Assembly (NCBI RefSeq): GCF_026626335.1
Contig: NZ_JAPNTZ010000008.1
Coordinates: forward strand, 248,001 to 312,000
Reading direction: 5' to 3'
Source of the DNA: Paractinoplanes pyxinae
Lineage (GTDB): Bacteria; Actinomycetota; Actinomycetes; Mycobacteriales; Micromonosporaceae
Length of the DNA stretch: 64,000 nt
The notes under the pieces: generated by a model
Seen by the model: the letters and a program-made list of their open reading frames with translations, nothing else
What the model was told of the DNA's origin: nothing
Databases searched by the model: none
Program-made: the position numbers and the translations under genes
Shown: positions 1 to 7,586 of the stretch, in pieces
How positions within the stretch are numbered: the first letter of the stretch is position 1
Layout of the letters: the number at the start of each line of letters is the position of its first letter

Positions 1-2
1 TC

Positions 3-725
3 GACCGGGTGCAGGCGGGCAACCTGTACGTGAACCGCGGCATCACCGGCGCGATCGTGCGGCGGCAGCCGTTCGGCGGGTGGAAGCGCTCGGCGGTCGG
101 CGCCGGCACCAAGGCGGGCGGTCCCAACTATCTGGTTGGTCTGACCGGCTGGCAGTCCGCTGAGTCGCGGTCAACTGCGAAAATCGACAACGTTGCCGTA
201 CGGGCGTTGCTGACCGCCGCGGGCAACGATCCCGCGCTCGAACGGGCCGCACACAGCGACGCCGCCGCCTGGCAAGAGAAGTTCGGCTCGCCGGCGGACG
301 TCTCCGGCCTGTGGGCCGAGCGCAACGTGCTCCGCTACCTGCCCGTGCCGGTCGAGGTGCGGCTGGCTTCGGGCGGTTCGGTGACCGATCTGCTGCGGGT
401 CGTCGCCGCGGGCCTGCGGGCGGGCGCGCCGTTCCGGGTCTCGACCGCCACTCCCCTGTCGCTCGAGCTTCCGGTCGAGGTGCGGGTCGAGGACGATGAG
501 GCCTTCGCCGCAGGGCTGCGCGGCGTGAACCGGGTGCGGCTGATCGGCGGTTCGGCCGAGGCGCTGGCCCGGGCCACCGGCGGGCGTCCCGACCTCGCGG
601 TGTGGTCGCAGCCGGTCACCGAGGCGGGCCGCGTCGAGATGCTGCCGTTCCTGCACGAGCAGGCGATCAGCATCACGGCCCACCGCTTCGGCAACCCCGA
701 CAAGCTGGCCGGGTCGGCGCTCTAG
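3..725 (+). CDS. putA: Bifunctional proline dehydrogenase / glutamate semialdehyde dehydrogenase (PutA), 3' end only
   Basis: The frame is already open at base 3, so this is the last 240 codons of a gene that starts outside the window. The first visible residues (QAGNLYVNRGITGAIV, then QPFGGWKRSAVG) are the classic C-terminal part of the P5C dehydrogenase domain, which oxidises glutamate semialdehyde to glutamate with NAD. The remaining ~190 residues match the extra C-terminal region of actinobacterial PutA, ending near FLHEQAISITAHRFG. In the full enzyme an N-terminal flavin domain first oxidises proline. The final stop overlaps the convergent PPOX-family gene by four bases. The family is clear; the bifunctional nature is inferred from the C-terminal extension, since the N-terminus is not visible. 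Confidence 0.9.
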   Translation, partial: DRVQAGNLYVNRGITGAIVRRQPFGGWKRSAVGAGTKAGGPNYLVGLTGWQSAESRSTAKIDNVAVRALLTAAGNDPALERAAHSDAAAWQEKFGSPADVSGLWAERNVLRYLPVPVEVRLASGGSVTDLLRVVAAGLRAGAPFRVSTATPLSLELPVEVRVEDDEAFAAGLRGVNRVRLIGGSAEALARATGGRPDLAVWSQPVTEAGRVEMLPFLHEQAISITAHRFGNPDKLAGSAL

Positions 726-1336
726 TACGCGTCGAGGGCGGCCACTTCGAGGGCCCGGTCGATCTCGTCGGCCGCGACCTGAGCGCCGGACACGCTTTTG
801 GCGATCTGTCCGGCGCTCGGCACGTCCCGCTTGGCGGGCCACGACTCCGGCTTCCACAGCGACGACCGTACGAACGCCCGGGCGCAATGCAGGAAGAGCT
901 CCTCGACCGTCACCTCGACCGCCAGGTCGGGGACCACGCCCTTCATGACCATCCGCTCGAGGTAGGGCGCGTCCGCGACGATGCGGGCGCGCCCGTTGAC
1001 CCGGATGGTGTCGCCCGAGCCCGGCACCATGAACAGCAGGCCGACGCGGGGACGCTGCAGGAGGTTGAGCAGGCTGTCGAGGCGGCCGTTGCCCTTGCGG
1101 TTGGCGAAGGCCAGCGTACGGTCGTCGAGCACCAGCACGCTGCCGGGCGGGTCGCCCCGCGGCGAGACGTCACATGTGCCGTCCTCCGCCGACGTCGCCA
1201 GCAGGAAGAACGGGCTCAACTCGATGAACCGGCGCGACTCGGCGTCGATGTGATCGATACCCTTCTCCGCGATGAACTGCGGTGGCGGCGCCACGTACTC
1301 GCGAAGCTCCGCCTCGGTCTCGATCACCCTGGTCAT
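722..1336 (-). CDS. Pyridoxamine 5'-phosphate oxidase family FMN-binding protein
   Basis: 204 residues with the split-barrel flavin-binding pattern: FFLLATSAEDGTCDVSPRGD, then DDRTLAFANRKGNGRLDSL and LLFMVPGSGDTIRVNGRA. This is the general-stress/PPOX class that binds FMN (or F420 in actinobacteria) and reduces or protects small molecules; true PdxH has different substrate-binding residues. The C-terminal CARAFVRSSLWKPESWP is typical of the long (about 200-residue) subfamily. It faces putA tail to tail, overlapping it by four bases, and lies 9 bases from the end of the next minus-strand gene, so it may be the last gene of a two-gene transcript with the dehydrogenase. Substrate unknown. Confidence 0.85.
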   Translation of the reverse strand: MTRVIETEAELREYVAPPPQFIAEKGIDHIDAESRRFIELSPFFLLATSAEDGTCDVSPRGDPPGSVLVLDDRTLAFANRKGNGRLDSLLNLLQRPRVGLLFMVPGSGDTIRVNGRARIVADAPYLERMVMKGVVPDLAVEVTVEELFLHCARAFVRSSLWKPESWPAKRDVPSAGQIAKSVSGAQVAADEIDRALEVAALDAY

Positions 1337-1345
1337 CAGGCGAAC

Positions 1346-2287
1346 CTAACCTTCGACGACGTTGCGCAGCGAACGGCCCTCTCGGAATGCGACCAAGTTC
1401 TCGCTGATCAGATCGTCGGCGCCGACCGGACGGCCGCCGGCGACGTGCGGCGTGATGATGACATTGGGCTCGTTCCACAGCCCGGACGACTCGGGCAGCG
1501 GCTCGGTCTCGAAGACGTCGAGCGCGGCCCCGCCGATCGTGCCGTCCTCGAGGGCGTCGAGCAGGGCGTCCTCGTCGAGCGTGACGCCCCGGCCCACGTT
1601 GACCACCCAGGCGTGGTCGGGCAGCAGGTCGAACACCTCGGCGTCGAGGGCGTGCGTCGTCGACTCGGACGCGGGCAGGATGCCGATCAGCACGTCGGTC
1701 TGCGTCAGCAGGCGCGGCAGGTCGGCCTCGGTCACCACCTCGAAGCCGTCGCGGGTGCCGGCGCTGCGGGCCACGCCGGTCACCTTGGCCCCGAGCGCCT
1801 TCAGGTGCGGCGCCAGCACGGCCGCGATGCTGCCGAAACCCCAGATCACCACGTTGGCGTCGCGGAGCGTATAGAAGCGCTGAGTGTCCGGCGCCGCCTG
1901 AAGATCACGCATCTCGTCGGCCCAATGGTGTGCGGCCTGAGCTCGCAGGAGAAGGTGCAGATGCCGTACGGCGGCAAGCGTTAGCGCCAGAGTGTGCTCG
2001 GCGACCGTCTCGTCGTGCAGCCCGCGGCCCGAGGTGATCACGACGTCGGGACCGAAGCCGGCCGCGAGCACGGCGTCCGGCCCGGCGGCCAGCGTCTGCA
2101 CCCAGCGCACCTGTTTCAGCTGCTCGGCGGCCTCACGCAGCCGGTCGCCGGGGTTGTTCCACACGACCAGGACCTCGGCGTCGGCGTGCTCGGGCGGAAT
2201 CGGCCGGCCGACGGCGTAACGGACGGCGGTGACTCCCTCGGGCAGGCTCGGGTCGAGGTGGGTGCTGTCCGGCAGCAGAATCTTCAT
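1346..2287 (-). CDS. D-isomer-specific 2-hydroxyacid dehydrogenase
   Basis: 313 residues, the usual length of this NAD(P)-dependent family that interconverts 2-keto acids and D-2-hydroxy acids. The nucleotide-binding loop is WGFGSIA (residues 149-155), with alanine in place of the usual third glycine. The catalytic triad of the family is present: R233 in NVGRG, E262 in FETEPLP and H281 in ITPHVAGG. The frame stays open far upstream, but the ATG at 2287 gives a proper N-terminus (MKILLPDS) and avoids the divergent aminotransferase, whose start is only 24 bases away. The two genes therefore share a very short promoter region and may use leaderless transcripts. Exact substrate cannot be told. 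Confidence 0.88.
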   Translation of the reverse strand: MKILLPDSTHLDPSLPEGVTAVRYAVGRPIPPEHADAEVLVVWNNPGDRLREAAEQLKQVRWVQTLAAGPDAVLAAGFGPDVVITSGRGLHDETVAEHTLALTLAAVRHLHLLLRAQAAHHWADEMRDLQAAPDTQRFYTLRDANVVIWGFGSIAAVLAPHLKALGAKVTGVARSAGTRDGFEVVTEADLPRLLTQTDVLIGILPASESTTHALDAEVFDLLPDHAWVVNVGRGVTLDEDALLDALEDGTIGGAALDVFETEPLPESSGLWNEPNVIITPHVAGGRPVGADDLISENLVAFREGRSLRNVVEG

Positions 2288-2311
2288 GGTTGCCAGACTA
2301 GATTCGCAACG

Positions 2312-3394
2312 GTGACGGTCGTCCAGTTCGAGCACCGGCCCGGCCTCCTCGACCTCGGCTGGGGGCATCCGCGGCCCGAATCGCTGCCCCTCGACGAGTG
2401 GGCGCGGGCCGGGGCGGAAAGCATTGCGACGTACGGCTGGCAGGCCCTGACCTATGGCCATGCTCCCGGTCCGGCCCCTCTGATCGACTGGCTCTGCTCC
2501 CACGTGGGCGACGCCACCGCCGATCAGACGTTCGTGACGGCGGGCGCCTCGCACGGGCTGGCCCTGCTGACCCAGGTGCTGACCGAGCCGGGCGACGTCG
2601 TGCTGGTCGACTCGCCCACGTACCACCTGGCCTTCAAGATCTTCGAGGACCACGGGGTGCGGCTCGTCCCGGCGCCGACCGACGAGCACGGTCTGCTGCC
2701 GGCCGAGACGGCGGCGCTGGCGTCTTCGCTGGACGCCGTCTTCCTGTACCTGGTGCCGACGTTCGGCAACCCGACCGGGCTCAGCCTGCCGCCCGATCGG
2801 CGGCGTGAGCTGGTGTGCCAGGGGCTGACGATCGTCGAGGACGACACGTATCGCGAGCTGTACTACGGCGACGCCCCACCGCCCGCGCTCTGGCGGCTGG
2901 CCGAGGAGGAAGGGGTCATCCGCCTGGGGTCGTTCGCCAAGACCGTGGCGCCCGGGCTGCGGCTGGGCTGGATCAACGCGTCGCCGTTCCTGATCGACCG
3001 GTTGAGCCGGCTGGGTTACGTGCACAGCGGCGGCGGGGTGAACCACTCGGTGGCGATGACGATGGCCACGTTCGGCACTTCCGGCGCGTACGGGCGGCAC
3101 GTGGCGTCACTGCGCTCTGTTTACCGCGAGCAACGGGACGCCTTGGCCTCCGCGCTGGACGTGACCCCACCCGAGGGCGGCTGGTTCGTGTGGCTGCCGT
3201 TGCCGGCCGGGGTGGACGCGGATGAACTGCTGCCGGTGGCGGAGCGGCACGGAACCTCATTCGTGCCGGGAACCGCCTTCTACACCGAAGGCTGCGGGGG
3301 CTCGGACCACGTACGACTCAGTTTCTCGCACCTCGCGCCAGCGGAGCTCACCGAAGCGGCCGGATATTTAATGTCATCAATAGTTTCGGCGTAG
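2312..3394 (+). CDS. PLP-dependent aminotransferase (class I/II, 2-aminoadipate/MocR-type fold)
   Basis: 360 residues from GTG at 2312. The motifs of fold-type I aminotransferases are in order: VTAGASHGL (76-83), FGNPTG (151-156, cofactor-contacting Asn153), DDTYRELYYG (177-186) and GSFAKTVAPGLRLGW with Lys210 as the expected PLP lysine. It resembles the catalytic half of MocR regulators and 2-aminoadipate aminotransferases but lacks an N-terminal helix-turn-helix. The GTG was chosen because the reading frame upstream runs antisense to the divergent hydroxyacid dehydrogenase. A pairing of transaminase and 2-ketoacid reductase could convert an amino acid to a D-hydroxy acid, but that is only a guess from proximity. 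Confidence 0.87.
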   Translation: MTVVQFEHRPGLLDLGWGHPRPESLPLDEWARAGAESIATYGWQALTYGHAPGPAPLIDWLCSHVGDATADQTFVTAGASHGLALLTQVLTEPGDVVLVDSPTYHLAFKIFEDHGVRLVPAPTDEHGLLPAETAALASSLDAVFLYLVPTFGNPTGLSLPPDRRRELVCQGLTIVEDDTYRELYYGDAPPPALWRLAEEEGVIRLGSFAKTVAPGLRLGWINASPFLIDRLSRLGYVHSGGGVNHSVAMTMATFGTSGAYGRHVASLRSVYREQRDALASALDVTPPEGGWFVWLPLPAGVDADELLPVAERHGTSFVPGTAFYTEGCGGSDHVRLSFSHLAPAELTEAAGYLMSSIVSA

Positions 3395-3475
3395 GACAGG
3401 AAAGGGATCTCCCGCCCGGCGCGGCCGCCCCCGAGACTGATCGGCATCTATCCCTTGGGTTGATAGGAGCTGGTC

Positions 3476-4111
3476 ATGCTTCGCCTCGCTCGCCGGATCG
3501 CGCTGCTCGTCGCCGCCACCGCGGCCGTCGGCCTGTCCGCCGCCGCACCCGCCTCGGCCACCCCGCCGAACATCCCGTCGGCCACCACCGCCCGCTCGCA
3601 GCTGGCGGCCCTGACCGTCGCCACGCAGGGCTCGATGAGCGGCTACTCGCGCGACCTGTTCCCGCACTGGATCACCATCAGCGGCGCCTGCAACACCCGC
3701 GAGACCGTGCTCAAGCGCGACGGCAGCAACGTCGGCACGAGCTCGGCCTGCGCCGCGACCTCGGGCAGCTGGTACTCCCCGTACGACGGCGCGACCTGGA
3801 GCGCGGCCTCCGACGTCGACATCGACCACGTCGTGCCGCTGGCCGAGGCGTGGCGGTCCGGCGCGAGTTCGTGGACTACCTCGAAACGGCAGAGCTTCGC
3901 CAACGACCTCTCGCGGCCGCAGCTGATCGCCGTGACCGACAACGTCAACCAGTCCAAGGGCGACCAGGACCCGTCGACCTGGCAGCCGTCGCGCACGGCG
4001 TACCGCTGCACGTATGCGCGCATGTGGATCGGCGTCAAGTACTACTGGGACCTGACGCTGCAGCAGACCGAGAAGACGGCGCTGCAGACGACGCTCGACA
4101 CGTACTGCTAA
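3476..4111 (+). CDS. Secreted HNH-family nuclease (DUF1524/GmrSD-like)
   Basis: 211 residues. The first ~28 form a Sec signal peptide (basic MLRLARR, hydrophobic core, ASA cleavage site), so the product is exported. The mature part carries the HNH-type core: DIDHVVPLAEAW, then FANDLSRPQLIAVTDNVNQSKGDQDPSTW, where the DH pair and the N...NQSKGD-P residues are the metal/phosphate-binding signature of the secreted DUF1524 nucleases common in actinobacteria. Cysteines (NTRE-flanking, SACAAT, YRC, final YC) could form disulphides. A Shine-Dalgarno (TAGGAG) sits 6 bases before the ATG. It likely degrades extracellular nucleic acid for nutrition or competition; no immunity gene is adjacent, so a toxin role is not supported. 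Confidence 0.87.
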   Translation: MLRLARRIALLVAATAAVGLSAAAPASATPPNIPSATTARSQLAALTVATQGSMSGYSRDLFPHWITISGACNTRETVLKRDGSNVGTSSACAATSGSWYSPYDGATWSAASDVDIDHVVPLAEAWRSGASSWTTSKRQSFANDLSRPQLIAVTDNVNQSKGDQDPSTWQPSRTAYRCTYARMWIGVKYYWDLTLQQTEKTALQTTLDTYC

Positions 4112-4150
4112 GTTCTCCGTACGCCAACGAGCCGGGAAGGAGGTCGCACC

Positions 4151-4201
4151 GTGTCCAACGTTATGCGCCCCTTCCGCGGCCCGGCGTCTCCGCGGTTCTG
4201 A
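4151..4201 (+). CDS. Possible 16-residue leader peptide upstream of the acetyltransferase gene
   Basis: A GTG codon at 4151 sits seven bases after an ideal Shine-Dalgarno (AAGGAGGT, 4136-4143). The frame encodes MSNVMRPFRGPASPRF and stops at 4199-4201, 30 bases before the next gene. This ribosome-binding site is stronger than that of most genes here, including the acetyltransferase that follows. Three arginines and three prolines in 16 codons could slow ribosomes. No cysteine run or obvious terminator/antiterminator pair was found, so its regulatory role is an inference. Confidence 0.4.
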   Translation: MSNVMRPFRGPASPRF

Positions 4202-4231
4202 TTCTTTGGGGCGCCTCTGTGGAGGTTCCCG

Positions 4232-5110
4232 ATGAGCGCTCTTCTGTTCCGGCCCTTGACGGCCGGCGAAACTGTCGAATTCGATTCCGTGCCCGGCGTT
4301 CCGCAGATGTCGTACGCCGAGGGTTTGGCCGGTGGCGGCTTTCATCCCTCGCGGACGTGGATAGCCCTGCGTGACGGCGAGGTGGTGGCCCGGGCGGCGT
4401 GGGTTCTGCCGCCGGGTGCCGTGGGCGGACCCTGGCTCGAGCGATTTGACCTGCACGACTCACCCTCGGTGGGTGGTGAGCTGCTGACGGCGGCGCACGA
4501 CACGCTGGGTGGTCGCTGGCCCTATCACGCGGCGTTGCCGGTCGGCTGGCGTTCGTCGCCGGACGCGTTCGAGGCGGCCTTCGCAGCCGCGGAACTGGCG
4601 GGACTGTCGCGGCGCGTCGAGCGTCTGCGCTTTTCCCGTACGACTGATGGCGCCCGCACTCCTGCGGCTGACCTTCCGCCGCAAGGCCCGGCCGCCGTTT
4701 CCGGTTCGCCGGTGCGTCCGGCCGCCGGTCCGGACGAGATCCGCTCGCTGGTGGCCCGCGTGCCCTCCCCGGACGTGCTGACCGGCAGCGAGACGGCCCG
4801 GTCGGTGCTGGGCATCGACCTCGCCACCGACCCGCTGCCCTGGCTGACCGGCGAGGCCACCGCCTGGCTGGTCACCGACGGCGGCCTGGTCGGCACGGCC
4901 GGCGAGGCGTGCTGGCCGATGATCGGCTACCTGGGCGCGTCCGACGCCCCGGCCCGGCGGGCGCTGCTGGCCGAGGCCGTGCGGGTGCTGCTGGCCGGCG
5001 GGGCCGAACAGATAGTCGCCGACGTGGACGCCGACCGCACCGACGTGATCTCCGACCTCCTCGCGGCCGGGTTCAGACCCGTACGGGCCCGGCTGACCTT
5101 CGAGGCGTAA
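4232..5110 (+). CDS. GNAT-family N-acetyltransferase
   Basis: 292 residues from ATG 4232, with GGAGG nine bases upstream. The protein has two halves: an N-terminal part (1-130) with the degenerate acetyltransferase pattern SRTWIALRDGEVVARAAWV, and a C-terminal part (about 160-292) with another beta-alpha pattern ending in DVISDLLAAGFRPVRARLTFEA, the usual last strands of a GNAT fold. The canonical acetyl-CoA loop (Q/R-x-x-G-x-G/A) is not obvious; the segment DAPARRALLAEAVRVLL stands in its place. It is therefore a divergent GNAT; substrate unknown. The downstream phosphotransferase begins 11 bases after its stop, so the two probably form an operon. Confidence 0.7.
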   Translation: MSALLFRPLTAGETVEFDSVPGVPQMSYAEGLAGGGFHPSRTWIALRDGEVVARAAWVLPPGAVGGPWLERFDLHDSPSVGGELLTAAHDTLGGRWPYHAALPVGWRSSPDAFEAAFAAAELAGLSRRVERLRFSRTTDGARTPAADLPPQGPAAVSGSPVRPAAGPDEIRSLVARVPSPDVLTGSETARSVLGIDLATDPLPWLTGEATAWLVTDGGLVGTAGEACWPMIGYLGASDAPARRALLAEAVRVLLAGGAEQIVADVDADRTDVISDLLAAGFRPVRARLTFEA

Positions 5111-5121
5111 CGTCCCGGCGT

Positions 5122-6018
5122 GTGGAGTCTTCGATCACGGCCTGGGTCGAGGAGGTCGCGCTGCCCCGGCGGCGGATCACCGGGACCCGCACGCTGACCG
5201 GCGGATACAGCAACGACAACACTGTTCTGACGATGGACGACGGCCACCGCTACGTGTTGCGGCGCTACCTGCGCAACAACAAATGCGCCCTGGAGGCGGC
5301 CCTGGCCCGCCGCCTGACCGGCGTGGTGCCGGTGGCGGAGGTGATCGCGGCCGACCCCACCGGCGCCACCGCCGGCGAGCCCGTGCTGCTGTCCACCTTC
5401 GTCGCCGGCACTCCCGTCGACGTGTCCATGCCCGGCATCGGCCACGCCGTCGGCGAAACCCTGGCCCACATCGGCGCCGTCGAGTTCGACACCCCCGGCT
5501 TCTTCAGCGGCGGCGCCCTCGAACCCGACGGCGCCGAACCCACCGAAGGCCTCGACCAGTGGGTGGACCGCTGCCTGACCGAGGGCAACGCCACCGGCCA
5601 CCTGACCGAGGCGGAGCAACAGTCACTCCGTACGTGGGCCCGCAACGCCACCCCCGACCTGGCCGCCCTCAAGGGTTCCCGCCGCCTGGTCCACTCCGAC
5701 TACAACCCCAAGAACCTGCTGGCCACCGAGACCCCCGACGGCCGCTGGCGGGTGTCTGCCGTCCTCGACTGGGAGTTCGCCTTCAGCAGCACCCCGCTGG
5801 TCGACGTGGGCAACATGCTCCGCTTCCCCCGCCCCCAGCCGTTCACCGACGACTTCCTGACCGCCTTCCGCAACGCCGGCGGCTCCCTGCCGGACAACTG
5901 GCGCCGCCTCACCCAGGCCCTGGACCTGTTCGCCCTGGCCGACTTCCTCACCCGCCCGCCCCACCACCGCTACTTCATCAAGGCCGTCGAGCGCATCCGC
6001 GTTCTGTTGCGGGAGTGA
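5122..6018 (+). CDS. Phosphotransferase family protein (APH/choline-kinase fold)
   Basis: 298 residues from GTG 5122. The kinase-like landmarks are clear: TGGYSNDNTVLTMDDGHRYVLRRY (nucleotide loop and the ATP-positioning basic residue), LVHSDYNPKNLL (Brenner motif; D is the catalytic base and N binds magnesium) and VLDWEFAFSSTPLVDVGNML (metal-binding D-W-E). This family phosphorylates small hydroxylated substrates such as aminoglycosides, fructosamine or homoserine; the sequence does not settle which. It follows the acetyltransferase by 11 bases, a common pairing with aminoglycoside-modifying-like enzymes, but resistance is not implied. The last 396 bases are also covered on the other strand by the frame of the membrane protein that ends at 5623. 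Confidence 0.87.
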   Translation: MESSITAWVEEVALPRRRITGTRTLTGGYSNDNTVLTMDDGHRYVLRRYLRNNKCALEAALARRLTGVVPVAEVIAADPTGATAGEPVLLSTFVAGTPVDVSMPGIGHAVGETLAHIGAVEFDTPGFFSGGALEPDGAEPTEGLDQWVDRCLTEGNATGHLTEAEQQSLRTWARNATPDLAALKGSRRLVHSDYNPKNLLATETPDGRWRVSAVLDWEFAFSSTPLVDVGNMLRFPRPQPFTDDFLTAFRNAGGSLPDNWRRLTQALDLFALADFLTRPPHHRYFIKAVERIRVLLRE

Positions 6019-6768
6019 ATCCGTGGCGCTCGACACCGAGAACATCAGACCCACCGCCGTCAGCAACACAGCGGCCAGGATGAGGAAGAGGTTCAAGACC
6101 GAAGGCGACATCAACAACGTCGGGGACCGTGTCGCCAGATCACCTGAGACCAGCGCGGCCCCGACCGACGCGACCATTACAGTGAGCGGCGCCAGAACCC
6201 GGCAGCGGTCGGCGTACGCATGTAGCACTCTCTGCACTTGGCGCAGCAGTGACACGGCGAGAACGAGCGCGACGCCAGCCGTCAGTGCAGCGCCGAGGTA
6301 AGGCATGGGGGCCGCACAGCTTTCGCCATGGGACGCTGCCCGCGCTGCGATGGTGTCGGTGGCGCCCTGAGCGATGAAGTAGAGCGCCAAAGCAGGCGCC
6401 GCCACCACTGCCATGACACGTGCGACTGACGCGGCCGCCGGTTCCACGTTCGAATGCCGTATCAGGCTGTAGATGCCGTGGAAAAGCGCGATGGCGGCCA
6501 TCCCGAACGCGAGACCGATGATCAGTTCGACCGTCGCCGCTCGGGCTCGGGCCGTCTCCATGTCCTCACCGGCGAGCAGCGAGTACAGGAGCGTGCTGAC
6601 GATGAGCGCGACGAAGGCGCTCAAGAGCGTGAGGGGCGCACCGGTGTCCCGGCGCGCCAGCGTCAGCACCAGAACCAGTGCGGTGAATCCAAATCCGGCC
6701 AGGACCCCGGTCATCTGCCCGTAGTTCTCGGCGATCAACGCCAGGTCGGCGAGCGGTGCGCAAGCCAT
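5623..6768 (-). CDS. Multi-pass membrane protein with an antisense-derived C-terminal tail
   Basis: The frame encodes 381 residues. Residues 1-250 form a plausible membrane protein with about seven hydrophobic segments (for example TGVLAGFGFTALVLVLTLA, LLSAFVALIVSTLLYSLLAG, LNLFLILAAVLLTAVGLMFS). No stop occurs at the natural end of this domain near 6018; the frame continues for 131 residues straight through the antisense strand of the phosphotransferase gene, giving a Gly/Ala/Glu/Val-rich, low-complexity tail. Loss of an original stop is the simplest explanation. The membrane domain belongs to no family I recognise. The gene starts 74 bases from the divergent acyltransferase. Confidence 0.6.
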   Translation of the reverse strand: MACAPLADLALIAENYGQMTGVLAGFGFTALVLVLTLARRDTGAPLTLLSAFVALIVSTLLYSLLAGEDMETARARAATVELIIGLAFGMAAIALFHGIYSLIRHSNVEPAAASVARVMAVVAAPALALYFIAQGATDTIAARAASHGESCAAPMPYLGAALTAGVALVLAVSLLRQVQRVLHAYADRCRVLAPLTVMVASVGAALVSGDLATRSPTLLMSPSVLNLFLILAAVLLTAVGLMFSVSSATDSLPQQNADALDGLDEVAVVGRAGEEVGQGEQVQGLGEAAPVVRQGAAGVAEGGQEVVGERLGAGEAEHVAHVDQRGAAEGELPVEDGRHPPAAVGGLGGQQVLGVVVGVDQAAGTLEGGQVGGGVAGPRTE

Positions 6769-6842
6769 CGCGCCACCCTCCGCCGGACAGGCAGGTCCGA
6801 CAAGAACGCAGCTGCGAGGAAGTCCGGTCTTATGATGGCCGC

Positions 6843-7562
6843 ATGCTGCGGGTGTTCTCGGTGGCGTACTGGGCGTTCATCGGGATCACCTGCGTGGTGT
6901 TCTTCGCCGGTGCGGTCGTCGTCTGGCTGGTGACGTTGCCGTTCGACCGGCGGCGGGTGGTCCTGCACCTGTACTCGTCGGCGTGGGCGTCGTTCTACGT
7001 CTACGTGAATCCGTTGTGGCGCCTGCGGATCAGCGGCCGCGACCGCCTGCCCTGGCACGGCGCCGCGGTGCTGGTGGCCAACCACGCGTCGCTGGTCGAC
7101 ATCCTGGTGCTGTTCGCGCTGTTCCGCCCGTTCAAGTGGGTGTCCAAGCAGGAGATCTTCAAGGTTCCGCTGATCGGCTGGAACATGCGCCTCAACGACT
7201 ACGTCCCGCTCGTCCGCGGCAGCGGCGCCTCGGTACGCCGGATGATGGAGCACTGCGACCGCCTGCTGGCCGCCGGATCGCCCGTCATGATCTTTCCCGA
7301 GGGCCGGCGCACTACCGACGGTTCGCTACAGCCTTTCAAGAACGGCTCGTTCGAATTAGCCGTACGACACCAGGTGCCCCTCATTCCCGTCGCGGTGCAC
7401 GGCACACGGGCGGCACTCCCCCGCCACGGCCTCATCCTGCGCGACCACATCAACGCCCGCGTGCAGGTGCTGCCACCCCTGAACCCCGCCGACTTCCCGG
7501 ATGTGGACGCCCTGCGCGACGCCGCCCGCCAGTCCATCGCCGACGCCCTGGCCGGTGATTGA
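6843..7562 (+). CDS. 1-acyl-sn-glycerol-3-phosphate acyltransferase (PlsC family)
   Basis: 239 residues from ATG 6843; the frame upstream is antisense to the neighbouring membrane gene. It has an N-terminal membrane anchor (residues about 5-32) followed by the acyltransferase blocks: VANHASLVDIL (the NHxxxxD catalytic motif), VPLVRGSGASVRRM, FPEGRRTTDG (block III) and VPLIPVAVHGT (block IV). It would acylate lysophosphatidic acid or another lysolipid at the inner membrane face. A glycosyltransferase begins 24 bases downstream on the same strand, so the pair may make or modify a glycolipid; that link is inferred from position only. Confidence 0.88.
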   Translation: MLRVFSVAYWAFIGITCVVFFAGAVVVWLVTLPFDRRRVVLHLYSSAWASFYVYVNPLWRLRISGRDRLPWHGAAVLVANHASLVDILVLFALFRPFKWVSKQEIFKVPLIGWNMRLNDYVPLVRGSGASVRRMMEHCDRLLAAGSPVMIFPEGRRTTDGSLQPFKNGSFELAVRHQVPLIPVAVHGTRAALPRHGLILRDHINARVQVLPPLNPADFPDVDALRDAARQSIADALAGD

Positions 7563-7586
7563 CGCCCGTCTTTACGATGGCGGCCT

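Noticed and set aside
1346..3100. N-terminal extension of the hydroxyacid dehydrogenase to 584 residues
   Set aside because: The extra 270 codons are antisense to the aminotransferase and look random; the ATG at 2287 gives the correct N-terminus.
3476..4111. Secreted HNH nuclease as a contact-dependent or polymorphic toxin
   Set aside because: No delivery domain and no immunity gene next to it; it matches ordinary secreted actinobacterial nucleases.
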